Assembly: GCA_024654485.1 (NCBI GenBank)
Contig: JANLHO010000049.1
Span: 1 to 32,848 of the forward strand
DNA: 32,848 nt
DNA from: Patescibacteria group bacterium
GTDB lineage: Bacteria; Patescibacteriota; Minisyncoccia; Phycocordibacterales; UBA2100
Direction: 5' to 3'
The position numbers and the translations under genes are program-made. Positions 16,689 to 23,405 of the stretch are shown here, piece by piece. Below the pieces are notes generated by a model that saw nothing but the letters and a program-made list of their open reading frames with translations, searched no databases and was not told the DNA's origin. Position 1 is the stretch's first letter. Every line of letters begins with the position of its first letter.

Positions 16689-17717
16689 ATGGATATAAAA
16701 ACACTGAAGAAGACGGCCGGCCAAATGGTCGCCAAGGGGAAGGGTATAATAGCGGCCGACGAGAGCGCAGGGACATGCCAGAAGAGATTTGATTCGGTGG
16801 GGGTGCCGTGCACGGAGGACAACCGTCGCGCCTATCGGGAGACCATAATCGCCGCGCCGGGACTTGAGGAGTATGTGAGCGGCATAATTCTATTTGATGA
16901 GACCATCCGACAGGAAACAACCGACGGCGAACGTTTCTCCGACGTGCTAGCAAAGAAGGGCATACTGCCGGGCATCAAGGTGGACATGGGCGCGAAGGAG
17001 CTTGCGCTTCACGCCGGTGAAAAGGTTACGGAAGGACTGGACGGCCTTCGCGAACGCCTCGCGGAGTACAAGACATTTGGCACGATGTTTGCCAAGTGGC
17101 GCGCCGTCATCACGATAGGAGAGGGTATACCCTCCGATGCCTGTATCCACGCCAACGCGCACGCAATGGCTCGCTACGCCGCGCTTTGTCAGGAGGCCGA
17201 TATCGTACCCATAGTGGAGCCGGAAGTTTTGATAGAAGGCGACCACACGATAGAGCAATGCTATGAGGCCAGCGTCGCCGCGCTCAAAAAGACATTTGAA
17301 GAGCTCGCAGGTCAGGATGTCGCTCTGGAAGGCACTATCCTGAAAGCGAGCATGGTCATAGCCGGCAAGAAGGCCGCGAAGCAATCAAGCGTGGAGGAGG
17401 TCGCGAGCGAGACGCTGCGCTGCCTCAAAGAGAGCCTGCCCTCCGCGCTCGCGGGGGTAGTCTTCCTCTCCGGCGGACAGAGCGACGAGCAAGCCACCGC
17501 GCACCTGAGCGCGATGAATGCCGGAGGCAAGCATCCGTGGCCGCTTTCTTTCTCTTACGCTCGCGCGATACAAAGCCCCGTCCTGAAGATTTGGGCCGAG
17601 AATCCCAACGCCAATGTGGAAAAGGCGCGCGAAGCTCTCCTCTTCCGTTCGCGCATGAACTCGCTCGCGACCATGGGCAAATACTCGGAAGAGATGGAAA
17701 AAGAAAGGCCGTACTAA
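16689..17717 (+). CDS. Class I fructose-bisphosphate aldolase (eukaryote-like type)
   Basis: GKGIIAADESAGTCQKRFDSVGV...; IVPIVEPEVLIEGDHTIEQCYE; GVVFLSGGQSDEQATAHLSAMN. Confidence 0.92.
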   Translation: MDIKTLKKTAGQMVAKGKGIIAADESAGTCQKRFDSVGVPCTEDNRRAYRETIIAAPGLEEYVSGIILFDETIRQETTDGERFSDVLAKKGILPGIKVDMGAKELALHAGEKVTEGLDGLRERLAEYKTFGTMFAKWRAVITIGEGIPSDACIHANAHAMARYAALCQEADIVPIVEPEVLIEGDHTIEQCYEASVAALKKTFEELAGQDVALEGTILKASMVIAGKKAAKQSSVEEVASETLRCLKESLPSALAGVVFLSGGQSDEQATAHLSAMNAGGKHPWPLSFSYARAIQSPVLKIWAENPNANVEKAREALLFRSRMNSLATMGKYSEEMEKERPY

Positions 17718-17752
17718 ACCGCGCAGCAAGTTGCAAAGTTTGGCCTGACCAT

Positions 17753-18814
17753 ATGAGCGAAAAACTAAAACCATCTCAAGTAGCAGCCAGACGCGGTCAG
17801 GAGCAATTACGCACAGTCGGGGAATTCACACCTCCTCCGGGGTGGTTTGCAGATGATTTCACGCAGTACGCTCGCGAAGATTCCGCAGAATATGGAAATC
17901 TTTTTCGCGGTGCTCTCTCACTTTATAAGAATGCGGAACAAGCTCGTGAAGCTGTTCAGAATACCCTCGCAAGGGCATGGGAATCCCATGGGCAATTCAA
18001 GCAAGGCTCCCACATGGCAGCCTGGCTATATACAATCCTACGCAACAACTTCCTAGACGAGAAAAGACGCGAGAAGACCGCCGCTTTATACAACACGCTG
18101 GAGAATAATCTTATGGGGGAGCATGGCGCGCTAGAATCTACGCCCGAGGAAGCAGTGTACGCAAAACAGATAGCAGAGCAAATTGACAAGTTGCCGCCCG
18201 ACATGAGAGCTGCTGTTCTTGCAGTGCATCGTTCGGGCTCATTTAAAGATGCCGCCAAAGAGACAGGGATGTCGCCGGAAAGAATCCGCGAGCTGCTTGA
18301 AATAACGAAGGGCATCATAACGAGTCGGGATGGTGAGGGCGATAGAATAGAAATCCAGCGCCCACCAGATAAGAAAAAGTTTGAAGATTTCATGTCAAGA
18401 CAGGACATTGAAAGATACCTTCCGCGCCTTCAGCAAAAATCAAGAGATGCATACACAAAAGTAGTGTTGGAGGGTAAGACATATAGTAATGCGACGAAAG
18501 AGCTTGGAATTTCCGAAGGCACTCTCAAATCACGTCTCTTTCGCGCCAGACAAAAATTATCGGAGTTAACGGGCGTGCTTATTGACGCTGTAACAAAAGA
18601 AAGCAGCTTACGCTCGTGGTACGAAGCTCGTCCCGAGTCATTTCGCAATGCTATAAAAAGATCAGGCCTGTCGCCTCGCCAGACTGATGTAATAAATCTT
18701 ATTATGGAAGGAAATGGCTCTGCTGAAATAGCAGACAAGCTAGGCGTAAAACTATTATCTGCGCGATCATATATTCAGCACGTGTACGACAAAATCTCCC
18801 CCCATCTTGAGTGA
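17753..18814 (+). CDS. ECF sigma-70-like protein with several C-terminal HTH segments (last LuxR/sigma4-like)
   Basis: EQAREAVQNTLARAWESHGQFKQGSHMAAWLYTILRNNFLDEKRRE = region 2; then three HTH-like segments. Confidence 0.75.
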   Translation: MSEKLKPSQVAARRGQEQLRTVGEFTPPPGWFADDFTQYAREDSAEYGNLFRGALSLYKNAEQAREAVQNTLARAWESHGQFKQGSHMAAWLYTILRNNFLDEKRREKTAALYNTLENNLMGEHGALESTPEEAVYAKQIAEQIDKLPPDMRAAVLAVHRSGSFKDAAKETGMSPERIRELLEITKGIITSRDGEGDRIEIQRPPDKKKFEDFMSRQDIERYLPRLQQKSRDAYTKVVLEGKTYSNATKELGISEGTLKSRLFRARQKLSELTGVLIDAVTKESSLRSWYEARPESFRNAIKRSGLSPRQTDVINLIMEGNGSAEIADKLGVKLLSARSYIQHVYDKISPHLE

Positions 18815-18840
18815 TTTCACAAAAAGATCCGCTATCGCGG

Positions 18841-18911
18841 TGGACTTACCGGGAATCGAACCCGGGACTCGGCAATGCGAATGCCGCGTAATGCCACTTT
18901 ACTATAAGCCC
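18841..18911 (-). tRNA. tRNA-Ala(CGC)
   Basis: GGGCTTA/TAAGTCC acceptor with G3:U70; anticodon loop TTCGCAT; T-arm CCGGGTTCGATTCCCGG; no encoded CCA. Confidence 0.93.
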
Positions 18912-18956
18912 TAGTGAGGAACGAAAATGGAAGCTTGCTTTCATTTTCTCCGAACG
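18912..18956 (-). repeat. 45-nt hairpin repeat abutting the tRNA-Ala(CGC) 5' end
   Basis: Reverse complement is 44/45 identical to 20110-20154, which abuts the tRNA-Pro(GGG) 5' end. Confidence 0.9.
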
Positions 18957-18986
18957 ACGGGTTTATATCGTGAGATATAAGCCCGT
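18957..18986. repeat. Hairpin carrying GGGCTTATA, the first 9 nt of tRNA-Ala(CGC)
   Basis: acgggtttatatc-gtga-gatataagcccgt. Confidence 0.75.
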
Positions 18987-19018
18987 GCGCAGAAATATAC
19001 CAGATACGGGAGCCGCGC

Positions 19019-19489
19019 TCAATTGATGAGCCAGATGTGGAGATTGAGATAGCCGGCAAATAGTATCCATGCGAGGTACGGCATTAGGAGATAGGCGGCG
19101 CGACGGTCTACCTCAAACGCGCCGATGATGAGCGAGAGTATTATGAATGCGAGGAAGAGGATGGCTATGAATGCGATAAATACCGCGTGAAGCGAGAAGA
19201 AGAAAAGCGTCCACGCCGCGTTGAAAAGGAGCTGGACGAAGTAGAAGCGCACCCAGCCCTCCACATGCGGCTCAAACGGCCTGTGATTCCATACGATAGA
19301 AAGGGCCATCGCCATGAGCGCATAGAGGATTAGCCACACCAGAGAAAATGCGGCATCCGGCGGCGTAAGCGAGGGCTTCACGAGCTGCGAGTACCATGAG
19401 CCGGCCTGCGTGTCTATGAGGAGATAGCCGATGAACCCTGCAGTATATGTGGCGACAAACGCTACTGCAGTCCGCGTCGTCGCCTTCAT
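19019..19489 (-). CDS. tspO: TspO/MBR family protein
   Basis: WYSQLVKPSLTPPDAAFSLVWLILYALMAMAL...LFNAAWTLFFFSLH; TATGCT 6 nt before ATG. Confidence 0.92.
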   Translation of the reverse strand: MKATTRTAVAFVATYTAGFIGYLLIDTQAGSWYSQLVKPSLTPPDAAFSLVWLILYALMAMALSIVWNHRPFEPHVEGWVRFYFVQLLFNAAWTLFFFSLHAVFIAFIAILFLAFIILSLIIGAFEVDRRAAYLLMPYLAWILFAGYLNLHIWLIN

Positions 19490-19596
19490 GTCTTAAGCAT
19501 ATTTCACCGGAGAGGCAAAAATCGCGTTATCCACAGATGCCAAATCGGCGCATAGCGGCTTCCCAGCACGCGATAAATAGATTATCCTGCTCGGAC

Positions 19597-19670
19597 GCAC
19601 CCTTAGCTCAGTTGGTTAGAGCGTTCGATTCACATTCGAAAGGTCTCAGGTTCAAATCCTGAAGGGTGCA
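19597..19670 (+). tRNA. tRNA-Val(CAC)
   Basis: GCACCCT...AGGGTGC-A acceptor; anticodon stem-loop TTCGA-TTCACAT-TCGAA; D- and T-arms intact. Confidence 0.93.
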
Positions 19671-19752
19671 CCCGCCTTCGCCGTTTTCGGCGGAGTGCGG
19701 CGCGAGTCCACCATTTGGCCGGTAGTGCGCACGCCGGTTTCGGAGGCTCTGT

Positions 19753-20027
19753 CGGGCTGTAGTATACCTCGGTAGCACAACGCTTCGCGTTGGCTACGGG
19801 GCAAGCCGGTAGTACTTTACAAGACGTGGCGTGAGTGGGGGGTTCTTTTGCCGGGGTGTAGTATACCGGTAGTACGCACGCTTCGGGTGCGTGTAGACCG
19901 GGTTCGATTCCCGGCACCCCGACAAAAGAACCCCGCTATCGTGCGTACAGTCTTCAGTAGTACAGAGGGTTCGACCTGTGCTCCGTAGGCAAACGAAGTT
20001 TGTCCTTCGGGGTTCCCGGCAGCCCGA
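19753..20027 (+). pseudogene. Broken tRNA-Pro: 5' and 3' parts separated, with palindromic inserts in the D- and T-loops
   Basis: CGGGCTGTAGTATACC [19769-19806] CGGTAGTAC ... GGGTTCGA [19975-20012] TTCCCGGCAGCCCGA; flanks match tRNA-Pro(GGG) at 20155. Confidence 0.75.
19852..19922 (+). tRNA. tRNA-Pro(CGG)
   Basis: CGGGGTG/CACCCCG acceptor (C1:G72), anticodon loop TTCGGGT, T-arm CCGGGTTCGATTCCCGG; flanked by ggggttcttttg / caaaagaacccc. Confidence 0.93.
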
Positions 20028-20081
20028 CAGAGCCTCTGAGAAAGTATTTATGCGGTGCAGAATCATTTTCGTTCCTCACTA

Positions 20082-20107
20082 CGGGCTGTAAGCAAGCTTT
20101 CAGCCCG
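20082..20107. repeat. Acceptor-stem minihelix CGGGCTG-TAAGCAAGCTTT-CAGCCCG
   Basis: Starts with nt 1-9 of tRNA-Pro(GGG) (CGGGCTGTA) and closes with its acceptor complement. Confidence 0.75.
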
Positions 20108-20109
20108 GG

Positions 20110-20154
20110 CGTTCGGAGAAAATGAAAGCAAGCTTCCATTTTCGCTCCTCACTA
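20110..20154 (+). repeat. 45-nt hairpin repeat abutting the tRNA-Pro(GGG) 5' end
   Basis: cgttcggagaaaatgaaagcaagcttccattttcgctcctcacta; see 18912-18956. Confidence 0.9.
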
Positions 20155-20225
20155 CGGGCTGTAGTATACCGGTAGTACGCACGCATGGGGTGCGTGTAGA
20201 CCGGGTTCGATTCCCGGCAGCCCGA
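20155..20225 (+). tRNA. tRNA-Pro(GGG)
   Basis: CGGGCTG/CAGCCCG acceptor, anticodon stem-loop CACGC-ATGGGGT-GCGTG, intact T-arm. Confidence 0.92.
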
Positions 20226-20261
20226 ATCAAAATCGGCATTTGCAGTGCACCAGGTGCTATA

Positions 20262-20296
20262 CCCCACACCAGCTTTGCCGCAAAGTTGGTGTGGGG
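20262..20296. repeat. Palindrome of the CCCCRCACCA family just before the prs promoter
   Basis: CCCCACACCAGCTTTGCCGCAAAGTTGGTGTGGGG; compensatory variant of 5629-5658. Confidence 0.8.
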
Positions 20297-20311
20297 GTAT
20301 ACTGGGCTCTC

Positions 20312-21283
20312 ATGGAGTACAAGATATTCAGCCTCGGCTCCAACGACAGCCTCGCGCAGAGGATATCCGACAAGTTGGAGCTTCCCCTGGGGAAGGTAAA
20401 ATGCCGCTCATTCTCCGACGGCGAGCAGCAGGTGCAATTCTTGGAAAATCTGCGGGGCAAGAGCATCTTCCTCGTCCAATCCACCAATCCTCCCGCCGAG
20501 AACTGGGTCCGGCTTCTTCTCGCGATAGACGCTGCGCGCGGAGCTTCGGCGCGAGAGATCACGGTCGTCGCACCATACTTCGGATATTCGCGGCAGGACC
20601 GCAAATCGCGCCCGCGCGAGCCTATCTCGGCGCGCGTCTTCGCGACGACGCTTGAGAGCCTCGGCGCCACTCGCTTCCTAACGATGGATCTGCACAACGA
20701 CGCCATCGGCGGATTTTTCCGCAAGACCATCGTAGACAATCTCTACGCGCGCCGCGACTTCATCGGACATTTTCGCGAGGTCTTCAAGGAAGCGCTTGAT
20801 GGGGACGACCTCGTAGTCGTCTCACCGGATGCCGGAGGCGTGGTACGCGCGCAATCATACGCCAAGCGACTCATGCGCTCGGCCGACCTAGCCATCATCC
20901 ATAAGCAGCGCGAGGTCCCGAATCAGGTCGCCAGCATGAAGCTCATCGGCGACGTCAAAGGCAAGGTCGCGCTCATCGTGGACGATATGGCCGACACGTG
21001 CGGGACGCTCGCGCGCGCGGCGGAGCTCTTGCAGGAGAATGGAGCGCGCGAGGTGTATGCCGCCGCGACGCACGGCCTGCTCTCCGGCGACGCGCTCGCT
21101 ACGATAGGGAACTCTCCGATCAAGAAACTTTTCATCACAGACACCATCTCCACCGACCGCGAGCTCGGCGACAAGGTAGAGGTCGTCTCGGTGGGGGAGA
21201 CTTTCGGCGATGCCATTGATCGCATAGAAACGGGAGAGAGCCTAAGCGCCCTCTTCCAGACCGACGAGGACGACGAGAAGTAA
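20312..21283 (+). CDS. prs: Ribose-phosphate pyrophosphokinase
   Basis: FSLGSNDSLAQRISDKLELPLGKVKCRSFSDGEQQVQ...; VVSPDAGGVVRAQSYAKRL; ALIVDDMADTCGTL; TATACT 8 nt before ATG. Confidence 0.93.
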   Translation: MEYKIFSLGSNDSLAQRISDKLELPLGKVKCRSFSDGEQQVQFLENLRGKSIFLVQSTNPPAENWVRLLLAIDAARGASAREITVVAPYFGYSRQDRKSRPREPISARVFATTLESLGATRFLTMDLHNDAIGGFFRKTIVDNLYARRDFIGHFREVFKEALDGDDLVVVSPDAGGVVRAQSYAKRLMRSADLAIIHKQREVPNQVASMKLIGDVKGKVALIVDDMADTCGTLARAAELLQENGAREVYAAATHGLLSGDALATIGNSPIKKLFITDTISTDRELGDKVEVVSVGETFGDAIDRIETGESLSALFQTDEDDEK

Positions 21284-21322
21284 TCTCGAACAAATCCGAA
21301 ATACGGTGTATCCTTGAAGCGC

Positions 21323-21394
21323 GCCTCCATCGTTCAACGGATAGGACGCGAGCTTCCGGAGCTCGTAATGTGGGTTCGATTCCTGCTGGAGGCA
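21323..21394 (+). tRNA. tRNA-Arg(CCG)
   Basis: GCCTCCA/TGGAGGC acceptor, CGAGC-TTCCGGA-GCTCG anticodon arm. Confidence 0.9.
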
Positions 21395-21467
21395 CAAGAT
21401 ATCGTTTGCCTCTGCTGGCTACAAGCTGTAAGCTACAAGCTATCCTAGGGCCTATAGTATAGCGGTA

Positions 21468-21503
21468 CCCGCCCGAACGACTGACGTCGTTCAGTCGGGC
21501 GGG
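21468..21503. mobile_element. 36-nt palindromic element in the D-loop of the broken tRNA-Ala copy
   Basis: cccgcccgaacgactgacgtcgttcagtcgggcggg. Confidence 0.7.
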
Positions 21504-21514
21504 GAACGCCTCCA

Positions 21515-21546
21515 CCCGCCCGAACGTACCGTTCGGTACGGGCGGG
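21515..21546. mobile_element. 32-nt palindromic element in the anticodon loop of the broken tRNA-Ala copy
   Basis: cccgcccgaacgtaccgttcggtacgggcggg; same ends (CCCGCCCGAACG...CGGGCGGG) as 21468-21503. Confidence 0.7.
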
Positions 21547-21550
21547 TGGC

Positions 21551-21805
21551 ATGGTGGAGCCTATGGTATACACAGTCTACGTCTTGAAGGACGATCTAAA
21601 CAGGTTGTATAAGGGTATGACGAAGAATCTCTCTGGCCGTATCGCTCAACACAAGAATGGCCATACGATAACCACAGCAAAAATGAAGAATTTGCGCGTT
21701 GCATATACCGAGGAATTTGATAACTTTGAGGGCGCAAGGAAGCGCGAATTGTATTTCAAATCTGCAGCGGGCAGGCGTTTTCTGAAGAAAAAACTGGGCC
21801 TATAG
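21551..21805 (+). CDS. Small GIY-YIG nuclease domain protein (UPF0213/YhbQ-like); start may be 21563
   Basis: MVYTVYVLKDDLNRLYKGMTKNLSGRIAQHKNGHTITT... ; the stop codon TAG lies inside tRNA-Ala(GGC). Confidence 0.88.
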   Translation: MVEPMVYTVYVLKDDLNRLYKGMTKNLSGRIAQHKNGHTITTAKMKNLRVAYTEEFDNFEGARKRELYFKSAAGRRFLKKKLGL

Positions 21806-21866
21806 TATAGCGGTAGAACGCCTCCATGGCATGGAGGAGGTCGGGGTTCGACTCCCCGTAGGTCCA
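21796..21866 (+). tRNA. tRNA-Ala(GGC)
   Basis: GGGCCTA/TAGGTCC acceptor with G3:U70; CCTCC-ATGGCAT-GGAGG anticodon arm; intact T-arm. Confidence 0.93.
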
Positions 21867-22194
21867 CAAAAATAAGGAGAACATCCCGAAGCGATTAATC
21901 TTCGCACGCGGCGCGTGCGTGGTGGCTTTGTACTCTGCCTCACGATTCGACTTCGTGCCGACTCTCTCGGGCGCGCGAGTACGCCACGCCCTCGGCCCCC
22001 GCCCCGCCGCCAATCCTCTCCGCCAAAGGCGGACAGGCATTCTCATCTATTTCGCGGGGGGATTTGAAAAAAGGAATGGGCGGCAGGAGGCAGGGTCGGC
22101 TTCCATTCTCGAAAATTAAATTCTAGATTCGGTGTCTAACACGGGGCCCACTATTAGTGACGAATGTGATATATAAAGTATAATGACACCCCAT

Positions 22195-23352
22195 ATGGAA
22201 GCAACAATTAAAAAAATGTTACTGCACGCAGGGATAGAGGTTGGCGGCAAAAAACGAGGGGATATCACGGTGCATAACCCCCGATTTTATTCTCGAATTT
22301 TAAAAAATGGCACTTTGGGTATTGGAGAGTCATATATGGACGGGGATTGGGACTCTAATGATTTGACTGAAACGGCCAATAAAGCATTCAAGGTGAATCT
22401 TAGAAGATCTCTTGCTAGTTTTTCGTTAAAAGATGCTTTCCATGTTGCGCACTCGTATCTTACCAATTTGCAAACTAAAAAACGCTCCTACGACGTTGGA
22501 GAAGAACATTACGATGTTGGAAATGATCTGTATGAAGCGATGCTCGGCAAGAGCATGGCATACACCTGCGCATACTGGAGGAATGGCGCCAAGACTCTCG
22601 ATGAAGCACAAAACGCAAAGTTCGATCTCGTATGCAGAAAAGTCGGCTTAAAAAGCGGCGACTCTATACTTGATCTTGGCTGCGGCTTCGGAAGTTTTCT
22701 CAGATACGCTGCAGAAAAATATGGAGTGAGTGGTCTTGGCGTAACAGTGTCAAAAGAGCAGGCGCGGTTCGCGAATGAACGGAACAAAGACCTTCCCGTC
22801 CAAGTCTTGGTACAGGATTATCGAGATCCAATACTCGATGATGCAGGCAACACACGCGTGTTTGACCACGTTATTTCTATTGGGCTATGTGAACACGTTG
22901 GACCGAGGAATTATCGGACTCTTATGCAAGTGGTTGACCGGCATCTCAAGCCGGGTGGATTACTCTTACTCCACACGATAGGTCAGCCAAAATCGATTAG
23001 AGCAAATGACGCGTGGACACATAAGTATATTTTCCCTAATTCTCAAGCTCCATCGCTTGCGCAAATTGCAAGATCTGCAGAGAAGATTTTCAACATTGAA
23101 GATGTTCACACATTTGGAACTGACTATGAGCCGACCGTACTCGCATGGTACAAAAACTTTTCCGATGCGTGGCCAATGCTTAAGGAAATCAAAAAACCCG
23201 ACGGCACACCTCGCTACACCGAAAGATTCCGAAGGATGTGGGAATTTTATTTACTATGTGGAGCCGGACTTTCGCGTTCGCAAAAATCATCCTTATGGCA
23301 GATTGTTTTCTCACGAGGAGACATTGCGGGTGGCTACCGATCTATTAGATAA
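22195..23352 (+). CDS. Cyclopropane-fatty-acyl-phospholipid synthase-like methyltransferase
   Basis: SYDVGEEHYDVGNDLYEAMLGKSMAYTCAYW, ILDLGCGFGSFLRYAAEKYGVSGLGVTVSKEQ. Confidence 0.9.
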   Translation: MEATIKKMLLHAGIEVGGKKRGDITVHNPRFYSRILKNGTLGIGESYMDGDWDSNDLTETANKAFKVNLRRSLASFSLKDAFHVAHSYLTNLQTKKRSYDVGEEHYDVGNDLYEAMLGKSMAYTCAYWRNGAKTLDEAQNAKFDLVCRKVGLKSGDSILDLGCGFGSFLRYAAEKYGVSGLGVTVSKEQARFANERNKDLPVQVLVQDYRDPILDDAGNTRVFDHVISIGLCEHVGPRNYRTLMQVVDRHLKPGGLLLLHTIGQPKSIRANDAWTHKYIFPNSQAPSLAQIARSAEKIFNIEDVHTFGTDYEPTVLAWYKNFSDAWPMLKEIKKPDGTPRYTERFRRMWEFYLLCGAGLSRSQKSSLWQIVFSRGDIAGGYRSIR

Positions 23353-23364
23353 CCGTTTGGGAGC

Positions 23365-23405
23365 CATCCCCGCCGTTTTATACTGTTCCTCAAACGGCGG
23401 GGATG
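23365..23405. terminator. Hairpin after the CFA synthase-like gene (14-bp stem)
   Basis: catccccgccgttt ... aaacggcggggatg. Confidence 0.6.

Larger units (their letters stand above)
19743..20036. repeat. Perfect 17-bp inverted repeat enclosing tRNA-Pro(CGG)
   Basis: gaggctctgtcgggctg (19743-19759) / cagcccgacagagcctc (20020-20036), including a 7-bp tRNA acceptor stem. Confidence 0.88.
21448..21554 (+). pseudogene. Broken tRNA-Ala(GGC) 5' copy with two palindromic inserts
   Basis: Removing 21468-21503 and 21515-21546 gives GGGCCTATAGTATAGCGGTAGAACGCCTCCATGGCATGG, identical to nt 1-39 of the tRNA at 21796. Confidence 0.93.

Noticed and set aside
21468-21546. The palindromes as functional tRNA introns
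   Set aside because: The broken tRNA-Ala copy lacks its 3' part, so splicing could not give a functional tRNA there; positions also differ from canonical intron sites. Not fully excluded for the tRNA-Pro locus.
18840-21870. CRISPR array
   Set aside because: Repeats are few, palindromic, non-uniformly spaced and tied to tRNA sequence; no regular spacers or cas genes in the window.
21919-22119. 66-aa ORF after tRNA-Ala(GGC)
   Set aside because: Arg/Ala-rich translation over a repeat-containing intergenic region; no family recognised and weak coding evidence.
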